The notes: generated by a model from the sequence alone, not told the origin. Shown: positions 1-7,185, numbered from the stretch's first letter. The stretch: 9,501 nucleotides of DNA from an uncultured bacterium (GCA_905214305.1 CAJMLK010000078.1:1-9501), one strand, 5' to 3'. Numbers and translations are program-made.

Positions 1-29
1 ACATCGCATTGAGATTTTGGACTTTTTTC

Positions 30-146
30 TTAACCCTTAGCCGGACAGCAATGAAAGTAGATGGAAACAAACAGCACGACACCACAGCAGGTGATCAGTG
101 CGCCGAACAGCGAACCCACATACTTGTGCGCGAGCGTTATGCGCAT
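30..146 (-). pseudogene. 5' end of a methyl-accepting chemotaxis protein, frame lost
   Basis: Reading leftward from an ATG at 146-144, preceded by a perfect AAGGAGG ribosome binding site (157-151), the first 31 codons encode a signal-anchor N-terminus (MRITLAHKYVGSLFGALITC, then a hydrophobic run ending VSIYF). It matches the start of the MCP at 2751 at 25 of 31 residues, so this is the start of a paralogous Cache-type chemoreceptor. After codon 31 the frame runs through HCCPAKG to a TAA at 32-30. Skipping one base (position 53) gives an open frame to the window edge (beginning IAVRLRVKKKVQNLNAM), so a one-base frameshift or a rearrangement just after the first membrane segment is plausible. 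The rest of the gene lies outside the window, so an intact receptor cannot be excluded if the base is a sequence error. Homology of the first 31 codons is solid; the cause of the break is inference. Confidence 0.6.
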
Positions 147-179
147 GCCCCCTCCTTGCAACAAAAAGTTATTTGGCAG

Positions 180-207
180 AATATATATAATTCATAAAAC
201 ACTGCAA
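180..207 (-). promoter_or_regulatory. Candidate sigma70 promoter for the left MCP fragment
   Basis: On the minus strand a TTGCAG -35-like box (207-202) is followed after 16 bases by TATATT (185-180), about 35 bases upstream of the ATG at 146. The -10 is good (5 of 6 to TATAAT) and the -35 is weak (TTG only). The flanking sequence is AT-rich. Position and orientation suit the MCP fragment. Confidence 0.35.
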
Positions 208-657
208 GTTGCCATAAGACAAGGCACTGTTTTACAAAAAGAGCAAAATCCGCCGTAACGGCCAGCCCCTGGGCACTGCCCATCCACGCATCCCGACAGC
301 CCGCCATTGATTTTATCAACAACAAGGCGGGCATATTCAGCATTACTATATTCTTCGGCACGAACTTAAAAATAAATAGAGCATAAAGCAAACCAAGATT
401 TCACAGATGCCAATCCGTACACATTCTTAAATATATTTTTATTAATAAATAAACAATGTTAAATGATTTATCACAAAGTGTTTACAGGGCGCATGCCGTT
501 GGCATTCGGCATGCCAATAAGATATAACTCACTAGTAATATTGGATAAGATATCAAACATTCCCAAACTTTGTGAAAAAAATTTTATGCTGTTTTTTCTG
601 CCGGACGCCCTGCTGTCATGCCGGATGCACCACTGATCATGTCTGCGGGGCACAGCA
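208..657. other. Intergenic region with no convincing gene
   Basis: About 450 bases between the promoter of the left MCP fragment and the 3' end of the complete-length MCP. Short open frames here have no good ribosome binding site or recognisable product. The stretch 425-475 is very AT-rich. The only clear structure is the nested inverted repeat at 491-517. Confidence 0.5.
491..517. repeat. Nested overlapping inverted repeats
   Basis: GCATGCCG (491-498) and CGGCATGC (507-514) form a perfect 8-bp stem with an 8-base loop. The overlapping TTGGCAT (499-505) and ATGCCAA (511-517) form an alternative 7-bp stem, and ATGCC/GGCAT (492-496, 500-504) a third. The structures exclude one another. No T-tract follows on either strand, so this is not an obvious terminator. 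Confidence 0.45.
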
Positions 658-691
658 AAGGCCGCGACCCCTGAGAAGGAATCGCGGCCTT
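658..691 (-). terminator. Candidate terminator after the MCP gene
   Basis: AAGGCCGCGA (658-667) and TCGCGGCCTT (682-691) form a perfect 10-bp GC-rich stem with a 14-base loop, starting 30 bases beyond the MCP stop codon (723-721). The T-tract on the minus side is short (CCTTTGCT), so it may be a weak terminator or an mRNA 3'-end stabiliser. Confidence 0.55.
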
Positions 692-720
692 GTGGTATCG
701 TGCCTATTTCAGGCAGACGG

Positions 721-2253
721 TCAGGATTTTTTCAGATTTTCCACCAGATCCATAAGGCTCCGTGTCTGCCTGCGCAGCTCTTCAAGCTCACGCAGGGCCA
801 CCTTCATGGATTCCGACGTATTGCTGGTCAGATAGTTCACATCACTGATGGACCTGTTGATTTCGTCACTTACGGCAGACTGCTGTTCGCTGGCTGTGGC
901 AATAGCGCGCACTTCATCTGCGGTCTTGTCCACCATGCCCACGATCTCTTGCAGCGACTGACCTGATTTATTGGAATATTCTGTAGCAACAGAGATATTG
1001 TTCACGGCATCATCAACCTGCTGGATGCTTTGCGCCGCGCTGGACTGGATGGCCCGGATGGCATCACCCACATCTGTGGTGGATGTCATCGTTTTTTCCG
1101 CCAGCTTGCGTACCTCGTCAGCCACGACGGCAAATCCCCGACCCGCATCGCCTGCGCGGGCCGCCTCAATGGCCGCGTTGAGCGCCAGCAGGTTGGTCTG
1201 GTCGGCAATATCGGAAATGACGCTCATGATCCGGCTGATGGCCCGGGCGTGTTCGTCGAGCTGAGTCATGCCGCCCTTGAGGCCCATCGACTGCTGCTGC
1301 ACCTGCTGGATGCTGGATACGGCCTGCGAAACAACGCCGGAGCCGGCTTCTGCCATCTTTCGCGCCGCATCTGAAATGTCTGCAGCGCCACCGGCATTGT
1401 GGGCAACGGCAATGACGGTGGAATTCATTTCTTCCATGGCCGAGGCTATTTCTGCAAGCCGCTCCACAGCCCGGCTCAGGGCGATATCTGTATTTTCCAC
1501 CTGCTCCGCAATATCTGAAACCGAGTCGCCCAGCCTGACGGCCACTTCTTCAATGCGCGCCGCCGCACTGGACATGCCGTCGCACCGGGCCTGTTCCGCC
1601 CGCGTCTTGGCCAGCTCTGCCTCATTCATGGCACGCTTGCATTCTTCGCCGCACTGTTCGGCCTCTCTGGCCTTTTCCGCCGCTTCAAACACAAGTGTGC
1701 GCAAATTTTTTTCCATACTGCGCAGGGCGTCGGCCAGCATGCCCATGTCGTCCGAGCCGCGCACCGTCAGCACGCTGTCCTGCTTGCCATCGGCCACATC
1801 AAGGGCATACCGGGTTATCTTGCGCACCGGCGCACTTACGCGCAGGCCAACAATCACCGAAATGCCCAGCTGCACCAGCAGCAAGGCGGCGGCCACGGAA
1901 ACGGCGGTAACAACAGCTTCATTTTCAAGCTTTTTCAGTTCGCCTATGGGCGCACCTGTAAACCACATGCCCACAATCTTTCCATCGGCGGCCTTCACCG
2001 GCCAGTACGCTGACTGATAGGGAACGCCAAGAATGGTGTTTTGCACAAACACCGTTTCCCCGCGTTCAAGCACGGCGTCAAGGACGTTCGGCGCTTCAAG
2101 CCTTGTGCCCACGGCACGCTTGCTGTCAGACATGATGGTCGTCATGACGCGCGTATCACCCTTAAAGATGGTGACCGCAGCCCCGGCAAGCTGGCTGAGC
2201 CAATCCAGATAGTCAGGGGTTGTAAGCGAGACGCCGATGGAGATGGTTCCCAC
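721..2253 (-). CDS. C-terminal part of the interrupted MCP (Cache end, helix, HAMP, signalling domain)
   Basis: The frame after the stop is open for 510 codons from a GTG at 2253-2251 (V167 of the complete protein). GAAGGG stands about 7 bases upstream of this GTG and close after the TAA, so re-initiation is conceivable. The product would keep the distal sensor, the second membrane helix, HAMP and an intact signalling domain, but lose the first membrane helix. I think a true separate gene is unlikely, since homology to MCPs runs smoothly across the stop. Confidence 0.6.
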   Translation of the reverse strand: MGTISIGVSLTTPDYLDWLSQLAGAAVTIFKGDTRVMTTIMSDSKRAVGTRLEAPNVLDAVLERGETVFVQNTILGVPYQSAYWPVKAADGKIVGMWFTGAPIGELKKLENEAVVTAVSVAAALLLVQLGISVIVGLRVSAPVRKITRYALDVADGKQDSVLTVRGSDDMGMLADALRSMEKNLRTLVFEAAEKAREAEQCGEECKRAMNEAELAKTRAEQARCDGMSSAAARIEEVAVRLGDSVSDIAEQVENTDIALSRAVERLAEIASAMEEMNSTVIAVAHNAGGAADISDAARKMAEAGSGVVSQAVSSIQQVQQQSMGLKGGMTQLDEHARAISRIMSVISDIADQTNLLALNAAIEAARAGDAGRGFAVVADEVRKLAEKTMTSTTDVGDAIRAIQSSAAQSIQQVDDAVNNISVATEYSNKSGQSLQEIVGMVDKTADEVRAIATASEQQSAVSDEINRSISDVNYLTSNTSESMKVALRELEELRRQTRSLMDLVENLKKS

Positions 2254-2265
2254 AAGCTGCCCTTC

Positions 2266-2751
2266 TTAAAAAACAGGCTGCGATGCGCGCAACGTGAAGG
2301 GATTGAGCGGCCCGGTCACCACTGCCTGAGCCGGAACACCCTGCATGGCTTTGGCGACGGTTTCCTGCTTTGCGATACTGTCGCCGTACTTGCTCCTGGA
2401 GTGCCCACGCGTAATAACGACACCCTGAGCGTCCGTTACCGACATGAAATCTGACCCGGCCATTTTCATGGCTTTTTCAGCAAGAACAAAAGCCTCGTCA
2501 TGATCCTTATAGGCCATGGCCCTGGCCAGCCGCTCATTGGTGGCGATAAAGGCGGCATTTTGGGCAAAACGCTGTATGGTCATCTCATTGGCGGAGTGAA
2601 CGATATTCTGCATGCGGTGTATGCTGTTGCGCAACTCTTCATCCATCGGCTTTTTCATGTAGTAGATGGATACAAACAAAACAACGGCGCAACAGGTAAT
2701 GAGAGCTGAAAACAAAGATCCGACATATTTGTGGGTAAGGCTCAAACGCAT
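2266..2751 (-). CDS. N-terminal part of the interrupted MCP (membrane helix and distal Cache half)
   Basis: As the sequence stands, translation from 2751 gives 161 residues: an N-terminal membrane helix (about 14-31) and roughly the first half of the extracytoplasmic sensor, ending at SQPVF. It lacks HAMP and signalling domains and could not signal. It is the front part of the pseudogene entry and not an independent gene. Confidence 0.6.
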   Translation of the reverse strand: MRLSLTHKYVGSLFSALITCCAVVLFVSIYYMKKPMDEELRNSIHRMQNIVHSANEMTIQRFAQNAAFIATNERLARAMAYKDHDEAFVLAEKAMKMAGSDFMSVTDAQGVVITRGHSRSKYGDSIAKQETVAKAMQGVPAQAVVTGPLNPFTLRASQPVF

Positions 2752-2868
2752 CTGCCACTCCTCATGCTTACGGCATCTTGAAAGTCTGTTCATTGCCCCT
2801 ATGGAAACACGCTGGAGATACACGCTGCAGAATAAGGATTGTTACAAAGGCGGCTCCTTGGTAAAAAA

Positions 2869-2897
2869 TATGTAGAAAATGAACGTAGACATGTCAG
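2869..2897 (-). promoter_or_regulatory. Candidate promoter of the MCP gene
   Basis: On the minus strand CTGACA (2897-2892, 5 of 6 to TTGACA) is separated by 17 bases from TACATA (2874-2869), giving a 5' UTR of about 110 bases before the ATG at 2751. The -10 match is modest. The -35 lies inside an arm of the inverted repeat at 2889-2942, as expected if a regulator works here. Confidence 0.4.
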
Positions 2898-2942
2898 ATG
2901 CCAGACAGGACTTGTCAGGTATCATCAATCATCCTGACATGT
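2889..2942. repeat. TGTCAGG-type inverted repeats upstream of the MCP
   Basis: ACATGTCAG (2889-2897) and CTGACATGT (2934-2942) are perfect 9-bp arms, extendable to 12 bp with one bulge. Between them a second pair, TGTCAGG (2913-2919) and CCTGACA (2933-2939), has a 13-base spacer. The element therefore has three TGTCAG half-sites, one of which is the proposed -35 box. A DNA-binding site for a dimeric regulator is a reasonable reading; a chance cluster or RNA hairpin is the alternative. Confidence 0.4.
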
Positions 2943-3257
2943 AGCGCCTTTTAATATCATATCGTCAGGCGGAGATAATTGTTTAGACAAGACTATAAAT
3001 TGCATTATTGCCGGAGTCAAAAGGATAGATAAAAAATCGAACACAAACTTGACCGCATTGATGCAACCTACTGAAATAACAACCTGTGGCACTGCCCACC
3101 ACACCGCAGGCGCTGAGACATGGCGGCAAAAGGCGTCGCACGGGGCGGCATGCCGGACATATGGGCAGAACGTTTTAAAGCCCCCTCCGTGCGGGTTACG
3201 CGCGCCGTTGCTCCGGGCCATGGCTGCTGTCACTCCGGGCTACGCGCCCGGCCATCG
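2943..3257. other. Intergenic region between MCP promoter and operon terminator
   Basis: About 315 bases. A minus-strand open frame of 102 codons (3233-2925) crosses it, but it has no convincing start signal or recognisable domain and overlaps the regulatory repeats. The stretch 3180-3257 is GC-rich with small inverted repeats such as CGGGC/GCCCG near 3237-3251. I see no supported gene. Confidence 0.45.
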
Positions 3258-3293
3258 CCAAAAGAAAAGCCCGCCGACACAGCGTCGGCGGGC
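3258..3293 (-). terminator. Rho-independent terminator of the four-gene minus-strand block
   Basis: GCCCGCCGAC (3269-3278) and GTCGGCGGGC (3284-3293) form a perfect 10-bp stem with a 5-base loop. On the minus strand it is followed at once by TTTTCTTTT (3268-3260). It lies about 30 bases beyond the stop codon of the trmJ-like gene. Confidence 0.9.
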
Positions 3294-3321
3294 AAAGCAA
3301 TGCACAGCGAATCAGGCGGGG

Positions 3322-4074
3322 TCAGCCCAGCTTGTGGCGAACCTGACGACACAGGCCCATCAAGGCGTCATACTCGTGCCGCCGCAAGCCAGCTCTGGTA
3401 AAGAGCCGCCGCCAGGGCATGATAAAATAGTCGGGATTATCGCCATGCAGATAGTCAAGGCGCAAGAGCATGTCCTTGAGGGATTCCATCAGGCGCTCCT
3501 GTTCTGCCGCGGTCACCTGTCTGGCTCCGCCCGAGCGGGCTTCGCCGACATCAGGGGCGTCACTCCGGGGCCGCTTGCGCACAGCACCGGCACATTCATA
3601 CAAAAGCAGCAGCACGGCCTGCGCAAGATTGAGCGAACTGGCCGCAGGGTCGGTTGGTATGGTCACAAGCCTATGGCAATGGGTTATCTCTTCATTGTTC
3701 AGGCCCCTGTCTTCCGGGCCAAAAACAAGAGCCACCCTTTCGCCGCGCGCCAGAGCATCCGCCACATCAGCGGCGGCCCGGCCGGGCGAAAGCAGAGACT
3801 GACGCCAGCCCCCCACCCGCGCGGTGGTTCCCACCACCAGAGTGACAGGGGCCACGGCCTCGGCCAGATCAGCGTGCACCTTTACGTCATCCAGCAGATC
3901 CTGTCCTTTGGGCGTGGCAAGGGGTCGGGCCTTTTCCTTGTCCCACCGTTCGGGGTCCACAAGGTGCAGCGACGAGCAGCCCATATTCACACAGGCCCGC
4001 GCCGCCATGCCGATATTTTCAGGAAAACGGGTTTTGACCAGTACAATGTCCAGTCCGCCAAGCAGGGAAGTCAT
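3322..4074 (-). CDS. trmJ: TrmJ-like tRNA/rRNA 2'-O-methyltransferase (SPOUT family)
   Basis: A 250-residue SPOUT methyltransferase, probably the enzyme that 2'-O-methylates position 32 of tRNA anticodon loops with S-adenosylmethionine. All three family motifs are visible: NIGMAARACVNMG (20-32), VALVFGPEDRGLNNEEI (114-130) and IPTDPAASSLNLAQAV (139-154); the last two form the knotted SAM site. The C-terminal extension (about 186-250) and total length fit TrmJ (about 245 residues in E. coli) better than shorter TrmL. I chose the ATG at 4074 because it sits one base after the TGA of the DUF456 gene (TGATATG), a translational-coupling arrangement, and because the family begins just before the I-V-L-V-x-x-x-x-P-x-N-I-G strand; the 60 codons of open frame upstream are only an overlap with that gene. 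It is the last gene before a strong terminator. Family assignment is firm; exact substrate is inferred. Confidence 0.88.
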   Translation of the reverse strand: MTSLLGGLDIVLVKTRFPENIGMAARACVNMGCSSLHLVDPERWDKEKARPLATPKGQDLLDDVKVHADLAEAVAPVTLVVGTTARVGGWRQSLLSPGRAAADVADALARGERVALVFGPEDRGLNNEEITHCHRLVTIPTDPAASSLNLAQAVLLLLYECAGAVRKRPRSDAPDVGEARSGGARQVTAAEQERLMESLKDMLLRLDYLHGDNPDYFIMPWRRLFTRAGLRRHEYDALMGLCRQVRHKLG

Positions 4075-4075
4075 A

Positions 4076-4678
4076 TCAGCACACGCCTCCGGCCAGAGCC
4101 AGTACCAGTTGCAGCGGATCGGAAGAACCCGGCAACGTTTGCGCCGGCATTTGAGGCCAGATGCGGCTTGCCGCCAGAGCCAGCATGGCCCCGCCAACAC
4201 CGCACTTGCAGACTGTGCCCAAAAAACGCCCCACCATGGCCCCGAAGGCCGCATCCAGCGATTCGCTCAAGGGACGGCCCTTGAGCATTTCCATTACAAA
4301 ACAGCCGGTCCATGCGCCTGCCACCGCGCCAATGAGTGCTCCAAGGCCAAAAAACAGCGGCGCCAGCAAAATGGCCCCGACAATGGCCCCGACCATACCC
4401 GCAAAAGTGCCTGACGAGCTTGAGCCATACCGTTTGGCCTTGACAATCTGCATGCCCAGTTCCAGAGCTTCGCCCACAAGCGCCAGGCCTATCATTATGA
4501 CCCAGAACCAGACGTTCATGGCGTCCGAGGCGGGATGCGCCATTTTCCACAGGGCCACGAGGCCCAGCAGCACCCAGTTGGCGGGCAGGCCGAAGACGTT
4601 GAGCAAAAGCACAAAACCCAGCAGGGTTATGAATGCGCCCGCCAGCAGGCTGGCAAGGGGAAAGGGCAAAAAGTCCAT
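4076..4678 (-). CDS. DUF456 family integral membrane protein
   Basis: A 200-residue hydrophobic protein matching the DUF456 pattern: a first helix with a short GLPANW motif (about 31-36), a helix at about 56-76, a short charged cytoplasmic stretch (KAKRYGSSSSG, about 79-89), then a glycine/alanine-rich double helix (FAGMVGAIVGAILLAPLFFG and following, about 92-125) and a last hydrophobic segment near 158-170. The family has no established function. The ATG at 4678 lies 12 bases after the acyl-CoA ligase stop, and its TGA is separated by one base from the ATG of the trmJ-like gene, so the three genes are surely co-transcribed. The C-terminal tail after about 172 is weakly conserved-looking and ends in cysteine. 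Confidence 0.8.
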   Translation of the reverse strand: MDFLPFPLASLLAGAFITLLGFVLLLNVFGLPANWVLLGLVALWKMAHPASDAMNVWFWVIMIGLALVGEALELGMQIVKAKRYGSSSSGTFAGMVGAIVGAILLAPLFFGLGALIGAVAGAWTGCFVMEMLKGRPLSESLDAAFGAMVGRFLGTVCKCGVGGAMLALAASRIWPQMPAQTLPGSSDPLQLVLALAGGVC

Positions 4679-4690
4679 ACAGGTTCCGGG

Positions 4691-5989
4691 TTATTTTTTT
4701 GCGCGCATGTCTTGCAGCCGAACGGCCTTGCCTTCCGTGCGCGGCAGGCTGTTGCTCTGCACAAGCTCAACCCTGGGCGTAATGAGAATTTCATCCCGCA
4801 GGCGCTGGGCAATGGTTTTTTGCAGGCTTTGCAGAACGCGCATGTCTTCGACAAAGAATTCGTCCCGCACTTCCACCTGCACCCGCATGACATCACCGAT
4901 GCCATCGTTTTCAAGCAAGATCAGATAGCTCTGCCCCACTTCGGGGAAGGTCATGATGACCTGCTCAACCTGCATGGGGTAAATGTTGACGCCCTTGATG
5001 ATAAACATGTCGTCCGCACGGCCGAGGATGCGATCCATGCGGCGGTGCATGCGTCCGCAGCCGCACGCTCCGGGCAGAAACCGGGTAAGGTCGCGGGTGC
5101 GGTAGCGCAGAATGGGCATGCCCTGACGACAGAGGCAGGTCATGACCAGTTCGCCGACTTCACCATCGGGTACGGGCTGTCCTGTTTCTGGGTCAACAAT
5201 TTCAGGAATATAAGCATCTTCCCACAGGTGCATGCCGTTTTGCTCAAGACATTCGAAGGCCACTCCCGGCCCGTTCATTTCGGAAAGACCGTAGGAGTTG
5301 TACGCCTTCATATCAAAAAGACCTTCGATACGGCGGCGGAACTCTTCAGTATACGGCTCTGCGCCCACCAGTGCGATGCGCAGGGGGAATTCACGCGGGT
5401 CTTCACCCATGTTGCGCAGATGCTCGCCAAGGATAAGCGCGTAGGAAGGCAGAATATGCGCAACAGTGGTGCGAAAATCCTTGGCCAGCTTGATTTGGCG
5501 GCGCGAGTTTCCCGCACCGGCGGGGATGGTCAGACAGCCCAGACGCTCGGCCCCGAAATGAATGCCCAGCCCCCCTGTAAACAGGCCGTAGCCGGACATG
5601 TTCTGAAATACGTCTTCACGGCGCACGCCCACCATATGCATGCAGCGCGCCATAAGGTCGGCCCAGGAATTAATGTCGTTCTGCGTATGGCAGATGGCAA
5701 CGGGCGACCCCGTGGTGCCACTTGAGCAGTGCATGCGCACAATTTCGGCCTGAGGCACACAAAGCATGCCGGTGGGATACTGGGTGCGCAGGTCGTCCTT
5801 GGTGGTGAAGGGGATGCGACGCAAATCATCAAGACTGCGTAAAGAATCCGGACCGATGCCAGCCTCGTCAAGGCGCTGCCGGTAAAAGTCGCATCTACGG
5901 GCCTGAGCTACCGTATTTTTCAACCGGACAAGCTGGGTTTCCTCGATGCGCTCCCGGCTCCACAGTTCCGCGGGGTCAAAAACTTCCAT
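4691..5989 (-). CDS. paaK: Phenylacetate-CoA ligase family (PaaK-type) AMP-forming enzyme
   Basis: A 432-residue adenylate-forming acyl-CoA ligase, activating an aryl or related carboxylic acid to its CoA thioester with ATP. Visible motifs: P-loop-like SSGTTGSP (89-96), YNSYGLSEM (230-238), GELVMT (279-284), RYRTRD (295-300, with the ATP-ribose-binding aspartate), GRADDMFIIKGVNIYP (323-338, hinge region) and the C-terminal catalytic lysine in RTEGKAV (K421). Length is usual for PaaK. The ATG at 5989 is chosen over the upstream one at 6022 because AGGAG stands just before it and the family starts here. It follows the DUF1786 gene by 88 bases and precedes DUF456 by 12. In anaerobes several PaaK-like copies act on keto-acid breakdown products alongside indolepyruvate ferredoxin oxidoreductase; no such partner is in the window, so phenylacetate as substrate is not proven. 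Confidence 0.88.
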   Translation of the reverse strand: MEVFDPAELWSRERIEETQLVRLKNTVAQARRCDFYRQRLDEAGIGPDSLRSLDDLRRIPFTTKDDLRTQYPTGMLCVPQAEIVRMHCSSGTTGSPVAICHTQNDINSWADLMARCMHMVGVRREDVFQNMSGYGLFTGGLGIHFGAERLGCLTIPAGAGNSRRQIKLAKDFRTTVAHILPSYALILGEHLRNMGEDPREFPLRIALVGAEPYTEEFRRRIEGLFDMKAYNSYGLSEMNGPGVAFECLEQNGMHLWEDAYIPEIVDPETGQPVPDGEVGELVMTCLCRQGMPILRYRTRDLTRFLPGACGCGRMHRRMDRILGRADDMFIIKGVNIYPMQVEQVIMTFPEVGQSYLILLENDGIGDVMRVQVEVRDEFFVEDMRVLQSLQKTIAQRLRDEILITPRVELVQSNSLPRTEGKAVRLQDMRAKK

Positions 5990-6077
5990 GCCTCTCCTCA
6001 CCTTCTGATGAAGCATTGTCAAAACTGTCGGAGGCCAGCCCCCCGGACCGGATCAGGCAGCGGGTTGCGCCTGAAAA

Positions 6078-7133
6078 TCAATCGGCATGCGTGCGCGCCC
6101 AGCCCCACAGCAGCCCCAGGCTGCCGGCCAGCATCATGTCGCCGTGCGGCGCCAAAAAACGCCCGTGGCCCTGCAACAAGGCACGCCTTGGGCCTGTGAT
6201 AAAGGTGGGCAGGTAGCCCCCGGCCTCTTCACAGTACGGGCCAAAGGCCGTGCCGTGGCCGCCCGTGGCCTGCACTTCTTCGGCGGGCAGCCAGTGCTTA
6301 CGGAACTGTTCCAGATCCGCCAGCAGCTGTTCCAGGCTGCGCATGCCCGTGTGGTGCTCGTAAATGCCGCGCACCAGTCCTTTATATACCAGAGCCGCCA
6401 CAGTATGCCCGTTGCCCACATTAATGACGGTTATGCCCTCGCGGAAACTGCGGTTCATAACCTCGTCATCGCACAGCGCGCCAAGCAGGGCACTGGCCCC
6501 GGTATCAGCCACCGGGCCGCCGGTTTTGTCGTGCAGGGGCTGCAGACGCGTAAGAGACGGCGGCGGCGTGGAATATATCCAGGATGCAGGGTCGGCAGAT
6601 TCGGCAAGAAGGCGGTTCCACATGAGCATTCTGCCCAGCCGGTTGCCCTCCACATGATGGCCGTGGTCCTGAGCAGCCGCGAGCACCATGTGCGGTTGCG
6701 GCAGGCCGGACATGCGCAGCAGCCCGGCCCAGAAGTCCGGAGCGTAGTCCGACAGAAAAACAGGAACGCAGCCTTCAGGGCAAACGCTGCAAAACTCTAC
6801 ACCCATAGCGCGCACCACATCCTCACGGTCATGGATGCCGCGCGAAGCCGCCGGTGTACACCACACCTTGAACCCGGCCCCCAGGTGCTCTTTGACGGCC
6901 TGGCTGAAGCCGCCGCCCATATTGCCGCCATACAGCCACAGATCACGCCGCAGCAGCGTCAGTTCGCGGATGCGCTGAGCAACCATGCGGGCTGGCGAAG
7001 GTAATACGAAACGCGGCCAGTTTTCGCATTCAAGGCCCGGACGGGCCAGCAATGCATCCTGAGTGCCGCTGCCGATATCCACACACAGTACAGGGCCTGT
7101 ACGGCGCAAAAATTTATGTACGCTTTCGTCCAT
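6078..7133 (-). CDS. DUF1786 protein, ASKHA-like (annotated in places as putative pyruvate formate-lyase activating protein)
   Basis: A 351-residue cytoplasmic protein that I assign to DUF1786, a family of archaea and anaerobic bacteria without proven function. Motifs resemble an actin/hexokinase-type ATPase: VLCVDIGSGTQDALL (15-29) looks like phosphate-1, and VINVGNGHTVAALV (236-249) like phosphate-2. AAAQDHGHH (152-160), GGHGTAFGP (291-299) and HGDMMLAGSLGLLWG (330-344) are further conserved-looking blocks. It has no CxxxCxxC radical-SAM motif, so the label of PFL activating enzyme should not be taken literally. I start at 7133 (GGAG 8 bases upstream; the first strand follows soon after) and not at 7172, which adds 13 residues without a good site. 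It appears to be the first gene of the block. Its link to the acyl-CoA ligase is by position only. Confidence 0.8.
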   Translation of the reverse strand: MDESVHKFLRRTGPVLCVDIGSGTQDALLARPGLECENWPRFVLPSPARMVAQRIRELTLLRRDLWLYGGNMGGGFSQAVKEHLGAGFKVWCTPAASRGIHDREDVVRAMGVEFCSVCPEGCVPVFLSDYAPDFWAGLLRMSGLPQPHMVLAAAQDHGHHVEGNRLGRMLMWNRLLAESADPASWIYSTPPPSLTRLQPLHDKTGGPVADTGASALLGALCDDEVMNRSFREGITVINVGNGHTVAALVYKGLVRGIYEHHTGMRSLEQLLADLEQFRKHWLPAEEVQATGGHGTAFGPYCEEAGGYLPTFITGPRRALLQGHGRFLAPHGDMMLAGSLGLLWGWARTHAD

Positions 7134-7156
7134 TGGCAGTCTCCAGTGAGCGCCTG

Positions 7157-7185
7157 AAGTTACGCGCAACAAGCCCTAAGCGCAA
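7157..7185 (-). promoter_or_regulatory. Weak candidate promoter of the DUF1786 block
   Basis: On the minus strand TTGCGC (7185-7180) is followed after 17 bases by TAACTT (7162-7157), about 24 bases before the ATG at 7133. Matches are partial. A run of A/T at 7197-7210 lies just upstream and might act as an UP-element. No better candidate was seen between the tRNA and this gene. Confidence 0.28.

Larger units (their letters stand above)
721..2751 (-). pseudogene. Methyl-accepting chemotaxis protein interrupted by one in-frame stop
   Basis: A transmembrane chemoreceptor that would sense a small ligand outside the membrane and signal to CheA/CheW. I start it at the ATG at 2751-2749 because GAGGAG lies 7 bases upstream; the open frame extends further up but without a better site. 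Counting from there (676 codons plus stop): membrane helix at about 14-31; Cache-like sensing region at about 32-275, with FMSVTDAQGVVITRGHSRSK and the GDTRVMTTI segment typical of sCache_3-type receptors; second helix about 279-303; HAMP about 303-356; coiled coil; then the MCP signalling domain with the hairpin tip signature DQTNLLALNAAIEAARAGDA beginning near 517. No CheR-tethering pentapeptide at the C-terminus. Codon 162 is TAA (2268-2266), between SQPVF and EGQLVGTISIG. Both halves are in one frame and join into a normal Cache sequence, so a single substitution explains it: a nonsense mutation or a sequence error. Confidence 0.85.

Noticed and set aside
2925..3233. Minus-strand open frame of 102 codons between the operon terminator and the MCP
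   Set aside because: No ribosome binding site, no recognisable domain, mixed character along its length, and it runs into the regulatory repeats at 2889-2942.
3180..3257. GC-rich stretch with small inverted repeats as a possible repeat element
   Set aside because: Arms are only about 5 bp and no second copy was seen in the window.
3049..4284. Long plus-strand open frame of 411 codons
   Set aside because: Antisense shadow of the trmJ-like and DUF456 genes; composition is unlike a protein and its start has no ribosome binding site.
4535..5725. Long plus-strand open frame of 396 codons
   Set aside because: Antisense to the PaaK-type gene, whose motifs are complete on the minus strand.
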